NCBI RefSeq assembly: GCF_023746535.1 | Contig: NZ_CP098747.1 | Span: forward strand, 62,001 to 126,000 | Length of the DNA stretch: 64,000 bases | Source of the DNA: Sneathiella marina | Lineage (GTDB): Bacteria; Pseudomonadota; Alphaproteobacteria; Sneathiellales; Sneathiellaceae | Reading direction: 5' to 3' | Shown: piece after piece, positions 1-9,418 of the stretch | Position numbering within the stretch: position 1 is the first letter of the stretch | Layout: each line of letters opens with the position of its first letter | Program-made: the position numbers and the translations under genes | The notes under the pieces: model-generated | What the model saw: only the letters and a program-made list of their open reading frames with translations | What the model was told of the DNA's origin: nothing | Databases searched by the model: none

Positions 1-2
1 AA

Positions 3-86
3 TATCCGACCACATCAGCGGACAGTATTGCGGCAAGTTTTCGGGAAGGTGACGTCATTGACCGGACTGTACAGCTCGTCCTTTAA
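3..86 (+). CDS. 3' end of an unidentified gene (partial, tentative)
   Basis: One frame is open from the left edge and ends with TAA at 84-86, giving about 27 codons that finish in DVIDRTVQLVL. It would converge on the DksA-like gene. Another frame is also open from the edge to a stop near 141 and would overlap that gene, so the choice of frame is uncertain. No family can be assigned from so short a piece. Confidence 0.25.
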   Translation, partial: YPTTSADSIAASFREGDVIDRTVQLVL

Positions 87-124
87 AACCGCAATCCCAT
101 ATGTGGTTGTCGTATTTATTGTTC

Positions 125-439
125 TCAGTCGGCGCAATTAATGCACAGTTGTGTATAAGGCAGCGCCGCCAGACGATTCTGACCGATGGGACCGTCACAT
201 TTACTACACGCGGTGTAAGTATCTGATTCAATCCGGTCAAGGGCCGCGTTGATCTGGTTGATTTCAATCTCGATGCTTGCTTTCAATTGCTCTTTGACCT
301 CATCGGATTCCCGTTCCATGGCCTGCTCTGAGAAAGACTTGCTATGTTCGGCCCTCAAGGACGTGGTGATTTTTTCAAGATGCTTGCTTTTACTGGCGAG
401 GCGATCCTGTAAAAGAGATTTTGTCGCGCTGATATTCAA
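125..439 (-). CDS. DksA/TraR-family C4 zinc-finger protein
   Basis: This is a small protein (104 aa) with an N-terminal helical region and a C-terminal C4 zinc finger: CSKC, then about 17 residues, then CINC. Proteins of this family bind the RNA polymerase secondary channel or act as general stress regulators. I start it at TTG 439 because an AGGGAGG ribosome-binding site lies just upstream. The upstream in-frame extension has no such site and is not typical of the family. It is shorter than true DksA (about 150 aa), so it is a DksA-like or YbiI/TraR-like member rather than DksA itself. The zinc finger call is secure; the exact role is unknown. Confidence 0.8.
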   Translation of the reverse strand: MNISATKSLLQDRLASKSKHLEKITTSLRAEHSKSFSEQAMERESDEVKEQLKASIEIEINQINAALDRIESDTYTACSKCDGPIGQNRLAALPYTQLCINCAD

Positions 440-570
440 TTTCTGCCTCCCTGAATGAAGAATGAAGATGTATTTTAGGCGGCTGTTTCCCCCCCCCGCA
501 TTGCGTTCAATCAATTTCACAGGCGGTATTTTTGGCTATAAAGTCCTGAAGAATGGCAAAGAGGATCGAT

Positions 571-1785
571 ATGGCAAAACCGACCCTGCGGCGGGCATTG
601 AGCCTGCCCCTCCTGACACTTTACGGGCTGGGCGTTACCGTCGGAGCCGGGATTTATGTCCTGATTGGCGCTACGGCCGCAAAAGCGGGGATCTATGCGC
701 CGGTTTCGTTTCTGGTTGCCGCCGCAGTTGTGGTTTTTACCGCCCTGTCCTATGCGGAGTTCAGCACACGTTATCCTTTAAGTGCCGGGGAGGCGGCGTA
801 TGTGGATGCCGGGTTTGCCCGCAAACATCTATCCTTGCTCATCGGTATTCTGGTAATGATGTCGGGTGTCGTATCAACAGCCGTTGTTTCCATTGGCGCG
901 GCGGAATATGCATCGCGATTTCTTACCGCTCCTTCCTTTGTGCTGCTGATTTGCGTTGTTGCCGCAATTTCCGGATTGGCAATCTGGGGTATTTTTGAAT
1001 CCGTGCTGCTGGCGGGATTTATTACGCTTGTGGAAATTTCCGGATTGTTGCTGGTGCTGTTCGTCGGCTGGACGAACATCTCCATGGATCCGGGCCGGTT
1101 GCCGGACCTGATCCCGCCTTTTGACAGCTCTGTCTGGGCCGGTATTGCCAGCGGGGCGCTTCTCGCTTTTTTTGCGTTTATCGGATTTGAGGATATGGCC
1201 AATGTGGCGGAGGAGGTTAAAAACCCGCGCAAAACCTTGCCCCGCGCCATTCTTCTCACCTTGATCCTGTCGACGATCCTGTATCTGGCCGTGGTTATGG
1301 TCGTCGTCGCCAATGTTCCCCTTGATCAGCTCATCACATCGGCGGCCCCGCTGAGCTATTTGTTTTCCGGCGAGACGGCTTTTCTGTATGCGCCTTTTGG
1401 GATAATTGCCATTCTGGCCACGTTAAATGGCGGTCTTATTCAGATAATCATGGCGTCACGGGTATTGTATGGCCTGGCGGCGCAGGGGCATCTGCCGTCC
1501 GTTCTCTCATCCGTCAATGCCGTCACGCGAACCCCGGTTTTGGCGACAATCATTGTCGGGTCGGTGTCGCTTGGTCTCGCCTTATGGTTTCCCATCGAAG
1601 AGTTGGCCGCCTTCACATCGCTAATGGTTCTGGTGGTCTTTTTTACGGTCAACCTGTCGCTTATCCGGGTCAAACTGACGCGGCAAACCAGGCAGGCACA
1701 ACAGGATATTTTTGTCATCCCCCTATGGGTTCCGATCCTGGGAGCGGTCGCCGCTGTCGGTTTGGCGGTTACGCGCCTTATCTGA
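571..1785 (+). CDS. APC-family amino acid permease
   Basis: About 404 residues with roughly twelve hydrophobic segments, beginning with the consensus-like G(A/V)TVGAGIYVLIG first helix of the amino acid/polyamine/organocation (APC) family. It also carries the conserved FFAFIGFEDMANVAEE segment. It should import an amino acid or amine across the inner membrane by proton symport; the substrate cannot be read from the sequence. The start at 571 has AGAGGA seven bases upstream; an alternative ATG at 553 adds six residues with a poorer ribosome-binding site. It stands alone, with a LivM-type permease about 110 bases downstream on the same strand. Confidence 0.85.
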   Translation: MAKPTLRRALSLPLLTLYGLGVTVGAGIYVLIGATAAKAGIYAPVSFLVAAAVVVFTALSYAEFSTRYPLSAGEAAYVDAGFARKHLSLLIGILVMMSGVVSTAVVSIGAAEYASRFLTAPSFVLLICVVAAISGLAIWGIFESVLLAGFITLVEISGLLLVLFVGWTNISMDPGRLPDLIPPFDSSVWAGIASGALLAFFAFIGFEDMANVAEEVKNPRKTLPRAILLTLILSTILYLAVVMVVVANVPLDQLITSAAPLSYLFSGETAFLYAPFGIIAILATLNGGLIQIIMASRVLYGLAAQGHLPSVLSSVNAVTRTPVLATIIVGSVSLGLALWFPIEELAAFTSLMVLVVFFTVNLSLIRVKLTRQTRQAQQDIFVIPLWVPILGAVAAVGLAVTRLI

Positions 1786-1898
1786 TCAAAAAATTGCAGT
1801 GAAATTGCAGCGAAACCACTGTCTTCTTCGAAGGGATGCGGTATGATCGCCCCATGATCAATTATAATAAAAACACATATCAATGACCCTTTGTATCA

Positions 1899-3095
1899 AT
1901 GCCCCAGCTGACTAGGTTTCTCTGTTTGACAGGTCTGGCAATCGCCGCCTTGTGGCTGCCCGACCTGTTTCCCAATCCGGCGTCGATTTTGACGCTCAAT
2001 CAGATGGGAATCGCCATTATTCTGGCTATTTCCTATAATTTACTGTTGGGAAAGGCCGGATTGCTGTCGCTTGGCCAGGCGGTCTATTTCGGCTTCGGCG
2101 GCTTTTTTACGGTTCATGTCATTCATATGGTCTCCAACGGGGAAAGCTGGATTTCAGCGCCTGTCATTCCGGTGTTTGGCGGGATCGCCGGATTGGCCAT
2201 GGCGCTTGTCTTTGGCAGTTTTACGACTAAGCGCGGAGGCCTGATTTTCGCCATGTTGAGCTTCGCCATGGCCGAGCTGATTCTGGCCTCATCCACTGTT
2301 TTCGGGCGCTTTTATGGGGGATCCGTCGACCGGACCGACATTCCGACCTTTGCCGGCGTCAATTTCCAAACGGATGCGGATGTGTTCTATGTGGTCTGGT
2401 TCTGGGTGTTGGTGGTTATTGTTATGGCTGCCTGGTTTAACGGGAGTCCGCTCGGGCGTCTGGCGACGGCGGTCGGGCAAAATTCGGACCGGGTCGAATA
2501 TCTGGGATATAGCCGTTATAAATTGCGGTATCTGACCTTCTGCCTTTCAGGGTTTCTGGCCGGGATTGGCGGCGGGCTTTTTGCGCTGGCCTATGAGTTT
2601 GTCACGGTGGAGATTATCAGTTTGCAGCAATCCTGGCTGATCCTGCAAATGGTCTTTATCGGCGGTGTTGGTTATTTTTGGGGTCCGCCGCTTGGCGCCG
2701 TATTACTGACATTACTCTTCTCCGGTCTCAGCGGGCTGACGGATATCTGGAACCTTTATACGGGCATCGTATTTATTGCCATTGTCTTGTTTGCGCCCAG
2801 GGGCTTGACGGGGCTTGTTGCGGACATAATGCTTAAAATCCGGCAGGATGAAGGTAGGGGCGCGCTGCGATCCTACTTTCTGTGTTTTACGGGCCTGGTT
2901 GTGGCGATGGTTGGTTTTGTCGGTTTGTGTGAAATGGTCTATTTCCTGAAAAATCCGCTGGTATCTCCTGATAATCTCTCGCTTTTTGGGTTTTCCGTTG
3001 ATCCACAGGGCGTCGTTGCCTGGGCCGGTTTCGCGCTCTTGCTGTCGGCGGGCCTATGGCTTGCGCGACGATCCGGCAGCAATCTGGCGGAATAG
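1899..3095 (+). CDS. LivM-type branched-chain amino acid ABC transporter permease (orphan)
   Basis: This 398-residue membrane protein has the LivM signature: the GKAGLLSLGQAVYFGFGG segment early on, then about eight to ten membrane spans with SGFLAGIGGGLFAL and GGVGYFWGPPLGAVLL. Such permeases work with LivH, two ATPases (LivG, LivF) and a periplasmic binding protein to import branched-chain amino acids, amides or urea. None of these partners is in the window next to it, which is unusual. It also has an extra C-terminal section of about 80 residues with two more predicted spans beyond the usual length of about 320. No strong ribosome-binding site precedes the ATG. Its stop abuts the stop of holA. 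Confidence 0.8.
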   Translation: MPQLTRFLCLTGLAIAALWLPDLFPNPASILTLNQMGIAIILAISYNLLLGKAGLLSLGQAVYFGFGGFFTVHVIHMVSNGESWISAPVIPVFGGIAGLAMALVFGSFTTKRGGLIFAMLSFAMAELILASSTVFGRFYGGSVDRTDIPTFAGVNFQTDADVFYVVWFWVLVVIVMAAWFNGSPLGRLATAVGQNSDRVEYLGYSRYKLRYLTFCLSGFLAGIGGGLFALAYEFVTVEIISLQQSWLILQMVFIGGVGYFWGPPLGAVLLTLLFSGLSGLTDIWNLYTGIVFIAIVLFAPRGLTGLVADIMLKIRQDEGRGALRSYFLCFTGLVVAMVGFVGLCEMVYFLKNPLVSPDNLSLFGFSVDPQGVVAWAGFALLLSAGLWLARRSGSNLAE

Positions 3096-4115
3096 TTAGC
3101 GGCGGCGGCTGGCCATGGCGATCCGCATCAGGGCGCGCCGACAGAGTGTCTCGTCAGGATAGCCAGTGGTTTTGCAATCGATTTCCGCATTCAATGTGAT
3201 ATCGAGGCAAGTGGCCATATGGGCACCGGTTTTGCCGCTGAGCTGAACTTGTGCTTTCTTTTGGTTGAAAAACGGAATGCCGGCCTTTTTCATGGCCTCT
3301 CCCGATTTCTGCCCTGCATCGATCAAAGCCGCGGCCTTATGGAGTTGTTTTAATTGTCCCTGGATAAGCCTTAAAAAGGCGATGGGGCTTTCTCCGGCGG
3401 AAAAAGCCTTGTTCATCCGTCTTTCCAGGGCTTGTAAATTACCGCTCAAAGTCGCATCGATGATGTCAAAGACCGTTTGAGAGGAAGAATCGCCAATATT
3501 CACCTGCACATCTTCCAGGGTCACCGGGCGTTTTTCATTCCCCATATACAGCACCAGCTTATCCAGCTCCTGCCGTGAAATCGAACGGTCGCTTCCAAGA
3601 TTTTGACAAAGATAGTCTTCAACATCCCGAGACGCCGACAAACCGGCAGCGCCAAGGATCTCCTTGATCAGGCCGGTAACATCTTGTGCTTTGTCATGAA
3701 AGCAGGGCGTCACGGCGCCATGGGGAGCTGACTTCACTTTCTTGACCAGGGCGCTGTCTTTGCGAATATCCCCCGCTTCGATGACGAAGGTTGTCGTATC
3801 CAGATCAAGATCCAGGGCTGGCTCAATCAGGTTTTTGCTGTTGCCGGTCGCGCCCCGCAAGCGAACAACGCGGTCCCCCCCCATCATTGAAATGGCGGTC
3901 AGTTCATCCATAAGTTTCGCCGGATCACTGCTTAGATCGCTGGCGCTGAGTTCGCCATAACAGAAGGGATCATTGAGGCTGTCGACTATGGATAAACACA
4001 AGGCCTTGCCGAGTTCGCGAACCAGTCCTTCATCGGGTCCGTAAATCAGAAAAACCTTGATCGATTTGTCGGGTGACTTCAAAAAGGGCCGGAATCGGTT
4101 TGCGGGCAGCTCCAC
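3096..4115 (-). CDS. holA: DNA polymerase III subunit delta
   Basis: This is the clamp-loader delta subunit, which opens the beta sliding clamp during replication. The sequence has the typical N terminus FLKSPDKSIKVFLIYGPDEG followed by the degenerate AAA+ module, and a C-terminal helical domain, about 339 aa. I choose the GTG at 4115, five bases after the lptE stop, because family members begin about ten residues before the FL(K/R)xPD motif. A TTG at 4172 would extend it into lptE and is unlikely. It is the last gene of leuS-lptE-holA, an arrangement common in proteobacteria. Confidence 0.9.
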   Translation of the reverse strand: MELPANRFRPFLKSPDKSIKVFLIYGPDEGLVRELGKALCLSIVDSLNDPFCYGELSASDLSSDPAKLMDELTAISMMGGDRVVRLRGATGNSKNLIEPALDLDLDTTTFVIEAGDIRKDSALVKKVKSAPHGAVTPCFHDKAQDVTGLIKEILGAAGLSASRDVEDYLCQNLGSDRSISRQELDKLVLYMGNEKRPVTLEDVQVNIGDSSSQTVFDIIDATLSGNLQALERRMNKAFSAGESPIAFLRLIQGQLKQLHKAAALIDAGQKSGEAMKKAGIPFFNQKKAQVQLSGKTGAHMATCLDITLNAEIDCKTTGYPDETLCRRALMRIAMASRRR

Positions 4116-4119
4116 AGCA

Positions 4120-4620
4120 TTATCGTCCGGCGAAATAGACGGATAACTGCTGGTGAATCTGCTCGGCGGCAACCAGGGCCGCCCGCTTTTCCGCGTTTAT
4201 TTCAGCGGCCAGATTGGCAAAATCAGAGGCAACAACGTTATAAGACGCGATCGTTTGGGTTGAGCCATTATATATTTTGGAATCGTCCGAAGTATTGATC
4301 AGATTGAAATAGGTGTTCAGTGTCAGGTTAAAGCGGGTTTTGGTATCGTCTGACTGAATAGCCAATCCGGTCTTGGCTTCGGTTAAGCCTATGGTAAGCC
4401 TGTATTTTGGCGCTGACGGCAAGCCCTTTGGTGTAGTTAGATCAAGCAGTTCATTGCGCAATATTTGACCGGTCCGCCCTTTGATGGGAGGAATATAGAT
4501 ATCGGCAAGCTTGGTCTGGACATCGGCATTCTGCGTCGCGCTGCCATAAAGCGGCTGGAAACCACAGGCTGCCAGGCCCAGGAAGAGCAAGCAAACCAGA
4601 CTGATCCTAAATGACGACAT
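4120..4620 (-). CDS. lptE: LPS-assembly lipoprotein LptE
   Basis: A 166-residue lipoprotein that plugs the LptD beta-barrel and helps deliver lipopolysaccharide to the outer surface. The start at 4620 gives a short hydrophobic signal ending in the lipobox LAAC, followed by GFQPLYG, which is the hallmark N terminus of LptE/RlpB. The remainder is the expected small alpha/beta domain. Its first 14 bases overlap the end of leuS, and its stop lies four bases from the holA start, so the three genes are almost certainly cotranscribed. The upstream in-frame extension is the leuS 3' end and is rejected. Confidence 0.9.
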   Translation of the reverse strand: MSSFRISLVCLLFLGLAACGFQPLYGSATQNADVQTKLADIYIPPIKGRTGQILRNELLDLTTPKGLPSAPKYRLTIGLTEAKTGLAIQSDDTKTRFNLTLNTYFNLINTSDDSKIYNGSTQTIASYNVVASDFANLAAEINAEKRAALVAAEQIHQQLSVYFAGR

Positions 4621-7171
4621 TGACGATCCTGTTCGGCACAACAATAATCTTTCGAATGGTGTTTTCACCGATTGCATTCTGAACCGATTTCTGCGCCAAA
4701 GCAATTTCTTCAACACGATCGCTCTGTTCATTTAAGGCAACTTCAATGGTCCCCCTCAATTTGCCCTTAACCTGCACTGCCATGGTGACGGTATCTTCAA
4801 TCGTCAGAGCCTTGACCGCCTGCGGCCAAGAGGTCTCTGCCAAAATGGTTTGATGTCCCAGCAACTGCCATAGCTCCTCCGCAAGATGGGGCATCATTGG
4901 ACCCACCAGATTGACGATGGTTTCCAGAGCCTCCCGCAAGGTCCAGCGGGATCCATCCGACGGATCGGAAACATCAAATTCATTGAGCGCCTTCATAAAT
5001 TCATAAATGCGGGCGATCGCATTATTGAAATGGAGGTTTTCCAGGTTCTCGGTTACCTGCATGATTGTTTTATGGGCTGTTTTACGGAGCGCCAGAGCGG
5101 CTTCAGGAATTTCCTCTGGCTCCTGCATTCCCGGTGCGCAAGCGAACTCGGTGTTTTCGATGATATAGCGGTGCAGGCGTTGTTTAAACCGCCATGCACC
5201 CGTTGCGCCGGCATCTGTCCATTCCATGTCTCGATCTGGGGGGCTGTCAGATAACACATACCACCGCGCAGCATCGGCGCCAAATTTATCGATAATGGCA
5301 CCCGGGTCGACGACATTTTTCTTTGACTTCGACATTTTTTCGATGCCGCCAATTGTGACGGCCCCGCCGCCTTCAATTTCAACAAGGTCGCCGTTGTCAT
5401 TATGCGCGACTTCTTCAGGCAGCAACCATTCCCCGGACGCATTGCGGTAGGTTTCATGGGTAACCATGCCTTGGGTAAACAATCCGGCAAAGGGTTCTTC
5501 CACATGCGACCAACCGGTGATCATCATCGCCCGGGTATAGAACCGTGCGTAAAGCAAATGTAGAATGGCATGTTCAATGCCACCGATATACTGGTCGACC
5601 GGAAGCCAGTAATCCACCTTATCCCGCTCTACCGGGACGTCGGCACGCGGGGAGCAGAATCGGGCAAAATACCAGGAGGAATCGACGAAAGTATCCATGG
5701 TATCTGTCTCACGGACAGCGTTTTTCCCACAGGAGGGGCAAGCCGTATGTTTCCAGCTTGGATGATGATCCAGGGGATTGCCCGGTTTGTCGAAAGTAAC
5801 GTCTTCGGGAAGAACAACCGGTAAATTTTCCTCTTTTTCGGGAACAGTTCCGCACGCATCGCAATGAATGACCGGAATGGGACATCCCCAATAGCGCTGA
5901 CGTGACAACCCCCAGTCGCGCAGCCGGTAATTCACCTTGGCCGAACCTTTTCCGATTTTTTCGAGCCGTTCGATGATTTTGGTTTTTGCAGCCTCAACGT
6001 CTAATCCATTCAGAAAATCCGAATTGATGATTTTACCGGGTCCGGTATAAGGCGCGTCCCCCAGTTCCGTTACGTCACTGCCATCAGATGAGACGACGGG
6101 AAGAATATCCAGGCCATATTTCTTGGCGAAGTCCCAGTCGCGCTGGTCATGGGCAGGGCACCCGAACAGGGCGCCGGTTCCGTAATCCATCAAAACGAAA
6201 TTGGCGACATAAACAGGAAGTTTCTTTCCCTCAATGAAAGGGTGCGCCGCAGTGAAACCCGTATCGACACCTTTTTTTTCTGCTTTTTCAATCGCTTCTT
6301 CGCTGGTACCCATTTGGTGGCACTCGGCGACAAAGGCAGCAACCTCCGGGTTTGAAATTGCCAGCTTTTGCGTAAAGGGATGATCCGCGGAGACGGCCAT
6401 AAAGCTTGCCCCGAACAATGTATCGGGGCGGGTCGTATAAATTTCCAGCGAATCCGCTTCGCCGATAACGTCAAAAGAGACATGGGCGCCGGTCGATTTA
6501 CCGATCCAGTTTTGCTGCATCAACCTGACCCGGTCGGGCCAGCGGTCCATCTTCTCAAGATTGTCCAGCAAATCTTCGCTATAGTCAGAAATACGGAACA
6601 TCCATTGGTTCAATTTGCGTTTTTCCACCGTGGCGCCAGAGCGCCAGCCCTTGCCATCTATGACCTGCTCATTGGCGAGAACGGTCATGTCGATAGGATC
6701 CCAATTGACCCAGCTTTCCTTGCGATACACCAGTTTTTCTTTGAGGAAATCCAGGAAAAGCTTCTGTTGATGTCCATAATAGCCCGGATGGCAGCTCGCA
6801 ATTTCCTTGCTCCAATCAAGGGAGAGCCCCATGCTTTTCAGTTCATCCCGCATATTGGCGATGTTGGCATAGGTCCATTCGGCAGGATGTACTCCTTTGT
6901 CGCGGGCAGCATTTTCCGCGGGCAGGCCAAAGGCGTCCCATCCCATCGGGTGCAAAACATTAAAGCCTTGTGCCTTTTTATAACGGGCAACCACATCGCC
7001 CATTGTGTAATTTCGGACATGCCCGATATGGATCCGGCCGGAGGGATAGGGAAACATTTCCAGGACATAATATTTTGGCCGGGAACTATCGGCTTCAACT
7101 TCAAAGCATTTCTTGTCAGCCCAGACGGCCTGCCATTTGGCTTCTACTTCTTTTGCGTTATAGCGGGACAT
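4607..7171 (-). CDS. leuS: Leucyl-tRNA synthetase
   Basis: Full-length class I aminoacyl-tRNA synthetase of 854 residues that charges tRNA-Leu. The ATP-binding signatures are present: HIGH at residues 48-51 within [11 protein letters not shown], and KMSKS near residue 612. The editing (CP1) domain lies between them, with [12 protein letters not shown], and a Zn-binding-like CDACGTVPE segment occurs near the catalytic core. The C-terminal anticodon-binding and tail domains are complete. It heads the leuS-lptE-holA operon. Confidence 0.98.
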   Translation of the reverse strand: MSRYNAKEVEAKWQAVWADKKCFEVEADSSRPKYYVLEMFPYPSGRIHIGHVRNYTMGDVVARYKKAQGFNVLHPMGWDAFGLPAENAARDKGVHPAEWTYANIANMRDELKSMGLSLDWSKEIASCHPGYYGHQQKLFLDFLKEKLVYRKESWVNWDPIDMTVLANEQVIDGKGWRSGATVEKRKLNQWMFRISDYSEDLLDNLEKMDRWPDRVRLMQQNWIGKSTGAHVSFDVIGEADSLEIYTTRPDTLFGASFMAVSADHPFTQKLAISNPEVAAFVAECHQMGTSEEAIEKAEKKGVDTGFTAAHPFIEGKKLPVYVANFVLMDYGTGALFGCPAHDQRDWDFAKKYGLDILPVVSSDGSDVTELGDAPYTGPGKIINSDFLNGLDVEAAKTKIIERLEKIGKGSAKVNYRLRDWGLSRQRYWGCPIPVIHCDACGTVPEKEENLPVVLPEDVTFDKPGNPLDHHPSWKHTACPSCGKNAVRETDTMDTFVDSSWYFARFCSPRADVPVERDKVDYWLPVDQYIGGIEHAILHLLYARFYTRAMMITGWSHVEEPFAGLFTQGMVTHETYRNASGEWLLPEEVAHNDNGDLVEIEGGGAVTIGGIEKMSKSKKNVVDPGAIIDKFGADAARWYVLSDSPPDRDMEWTDAGATGAWRFKQRLHRYIIENTEFACAPGMQEPEEIPEAALALRKTAHKTIMQVTENLENLHFNNAIARIYEFMKALNEFDVSDPSDGSRWTLREALETIVNLVGPMMPHLAEELWQLLGHQTILAETSWPQAVKALTIEDTVTMAVQVKGKLRGTIEVALNEQSDRVEEIALAQKSVQNAIGENTIRKIIVVPNRIVNVVI

Positions 7172-7233
7172 GGATGACTACCTGTACGGCCCCATTCGGG
7201 ACGGTCTAATATGAATAAAGTGAAAAAGGGAGA

Positions 7234-7782
7234 TTACTCGCCTTCTCGCGCGACACGAAGTTCACGTGCCCGACTAAGTATCGCATTTTCAATATCTGTC
7301 GTTACTTTCGGTGTCAAGTTCACGGAAACCCACTGATTTGTCGTATCTTGATTTTGTTTAAAGGCCGTTACCCGCAGGCCATCTGCCCGCAGGCGACGGT
7401 CAAGAATATAAACTGTCAGCTTAAAGCGCTCACCCGGGCTTTCCGGCGGCGAGTACCAATCGGTTATGATCACGCCGCCAAACGGGTCCGCAGAAGAGAG
7501 CGGAATAAAGGCCAGCGTATCCAGAGATGCCCGCCATAAATAGGCATTTACGCCAAGCCCGCCACCGCCTGCGCCCCCTTCACCAAGTGATTTATCATCT
7601 TCGCCGAAAATACCGCCCTTACCAAAGATCGTATCATCGGGCGCATTACCATCTTGATAGACGACGCCGCGACTACTTTCAGGAAACGCAGAATCGGTTC
7701 CCAGGTTGGCATCACAGCCCATGAGAAACACGCTCAGAGCGAATCCCGAAAATACATAAAAAAAGGAACGACATCTTGTCAT
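7234..7782 (-). CDS. DUF3576-domain lipoprotein
   Basis: A 182-residue predicted lipoprotein: the signal segment ends at FLMGC (Cys at about residue 23), followed by a glycine-rich linker and a conserved domain containing NAYLWRASLDTLAF and GGVIITDWYSPP. These are the recognisable features of the alphaproteobacterial DUF3576 family, whose molecular function is unknown but which is usually next to leuS and lptE, as here. It is likely anchored in the outer membrane or inner-membrane periplasmic face. Confidence 0.85.
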   Translation of the reverse strand: MTRCRSFFYVFSGFALSVFLMGCDANLGTDSAFPESSRGVVYQDGNAPDDTIFGKGGIFGEDDKSLGEGGAGGGGLGVNAYLWRASLDTLAFIPLSSADPFGGVIITDWYSPPESPGERFKLTVYILDRRLRADGLRVTAFKQNQDTTNQWVSVNLTPKVTTDIENAILSRARELRVAREGE

Positions 7783-8146
7783 TGATATACCTCTGGAAAC
7801 TTACACAATCCTGTTACGTAGCCCTAAGAATTGGGCGTAATCAAGGAAGGCACTTTACTCCAGCTTCAAAGCCTCCACAACAGGTGAAAATACAAAATTA
7901 CATCTGCAGCGCTGGTTACTTGAGATCTCGATTACCTGAGTAATGACCGGCATTTCAACTTAAGACAATGAGCCAGTTGTGACTTTTTGAGCACAGTCGG
8001 TGTTTTTTGAGAAAAACTGGGGCGCCTACCGCTTGACCAAAGGGCGGTTAACCTTCTTTACTCGCTCTTGGCTAAGGGGTCTTGGTATCCCGCGTCTGTT
8101 ATTAAACTTAGTTCTCTAGCTTATTTTTAAGCAGAGGGGAGACAAA
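7783..8146. other. Intergenic region upstream of the porin
   Basis: A 364-base gap between the divergent DUF3576 gene and the porin. It has no credible coding sequence. A TTGACC at 8033-8038 could be part of a porin promoter, but I cannot find a convincing matching -10 box. A GAGGGGAGA ribosome-binding site lies directly before the porin ATG. The length suggests a regulated or long untranslated leader, which is common for porins. Confidence 0.4.
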
Positions 8147-9307
8147 ATGAAAAAAGCAATCTTGGGTACTACAGCACTTGTCGCTGTTAGTGCGCTTGCT
8201 GTCGGAAACGCTTCCGCAGCAGATAAAATCAAACTCGGTGTTGGCGGCTACATGCAGTCTACATATTACTATGCTGATTATGATCAAGATAAAGGTTCTG
8301 CTCCAACTTCAGAAAACCTTGAGCGTATCTCTGATCGTGTAACGCAAGAAGGTGAAGTATTCTTCACTGGTTCAACTACTTTGGACAATGGCCTGAAAAT
8401 TGGCGCAAACATCCAGTTGGAAGCATATGCTGCCTCAGCTGACCAGATCGACGAAACTTATATCTTCATTCAAGGTTCTTTCGGTCGTGTGTTGTTCGGT
8501 TCTGAAGATGGCGCTGCTTACCTTATGCATTATGACGCTCCGTCACCAGTGCCTATGTACTCAGCTGATTCACCAAACATCTATCCTATCGGTGTAACAA
8601 ACTCCACACGTGGAACAATGTTCTCCGATAAAGACAAGATCTCTTACTTTACACCACGCTTTGCTGGCTTCCAGCTCGGTGGTTCTTATGTTCCTGATGG
8701 ATCATCTGAAACTGGTCAGCATTCTGTTTATGCTCCGACACAGCTTGAAGGCGGTCTTGATCGTGGTTACTCACTCGCAGTCAACTATGTGAATAAATTC
8801 GGTGGTGTTGATCTTGCTCTTTCTGCTGGTTATAACAGCGCGGAAATCGGCAAAACTCAGACATACACTGGTGCGTTTGCATTCGACCCAGCGACAGGTG
8901 GAAGCACGAAAACAAGTACAACTGCTTACACAACATCTAGTGCTGCTGAAGATCAGTCAGAATATACTCTGGGTGCACAGGTTGGTTTCGCTGGTTTCAC
9001 CGTTGGTGGTGGCTATCGTAAACAGCTTGACATCGGTGGTGTTAAAGATGCTGACAAGAAAACATACTCAGCTGGTGTTAAATACGGCATGGGCCCATGG
9101 GCAGTTGGCGTACAATATTCTAACTCCGAAGTTGACGTAACATCTGGTCCAAAACCAGAGTTGGAAAACTGGGTTATTGGCGGACAATACACACTTGGAC
9201 CAGGCATCACAGCCTTTGGTGGTGTTGAATTGTATGACAATACATCAGGTAGCGGAATTGAAGGCGATTCTCAAATCTACTTCATCGGTACAGCACTCTC
9301 CTTCTAA
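8147..9307 (+). CDS. General porin (outer-membrane beta-barrel)
   Basis: A 386-residue secreted protein with a clear Sec signal peptide (MKKAILGTTALVAVSALA... cut near ASA-AD) and the alternating pattern of a 16-stranded Gram-negative porin, ending in an aromatic residue (ALSF) as outer-membrane barrels do. It forms a water-filled channel for small solutes. Codon use differs strikingly from neighbouring genes: GGT, GCT, ACT, GTT and CAG/GAA dominate, as expected of a very highly expressed gene. A strong ribosome-binding site precedes it and an intrinsic terminator follows it, so it is a single-gene unit. Confidence 0.9.
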   Translation: MKKAILGTTALVAVSALAVGNASAADKIKLGVGGYMQSTYYYADYDQDKGSAPTSENLERISDRVTQEGEVFFTGSTTLDNGLKIGANIQLEAYAASADQIDETYIFIQGSFGRVLFGSEDGAAYLMHYDAPSPVPMYSADSPNIYPIGVTNSTRGTMFSDKDKISYFTPRFAGFQLGGSYVPDGSSETGQHSVYAPTQLEGGLDRGYSLAVNYVNKFGGVDLALSAGYNSAEIGKTQTYTGAFAFDPATGGSTKTSTTAYTTSSAAEDQSEYTLGAQVGFAGFTVGGGYRKQLDIGGVKDADKKTYSAGVKYGMGPWAVGVQYSNSEVDVTSGPKPELENWVIGGQYTLGPGITAFGGVELYDNTSGSGIEGDSQIYFIGTALSF

Positions 9308-9328
9308 TTTGAAGGAAAGCTGAATTTG

Positions 9329-9358
9329 AGGAGGGCAAGAAATTGCCCTCCTTTTTTA
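9329..9358 (+). terminator. Intrinsic terminator of the porin gene
   Basis: A 10-bp perfect stem (AGGAGGGCAA paired with TTGCCCTCCT) with a GAAA tetraloop at 9339-9342, followed by a run of T residues. It lies 21 bases after the porin stop codon. Confidence 0.9.
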
Positions 9359-9418
9359 TTGCACAGCTCTCTTGTATAAATTAGATTGCCGGAAAATCAA
9401 TTTAGCGGAAAAGAATAC

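Noticed and set aside
55-267. 70-aa open frame opposite the start-of-window region
   Set aside because: Overlaps the zinc-finger end of the DksA-like gene in another frame, where the zinc-finger reading is clearly correct.
6368-7177. 269-aa open frame opposite leuS
   Set aside because: Antisense shadow of a conserved enzyme; no ribosome-binding site or recognisable protein pattern.
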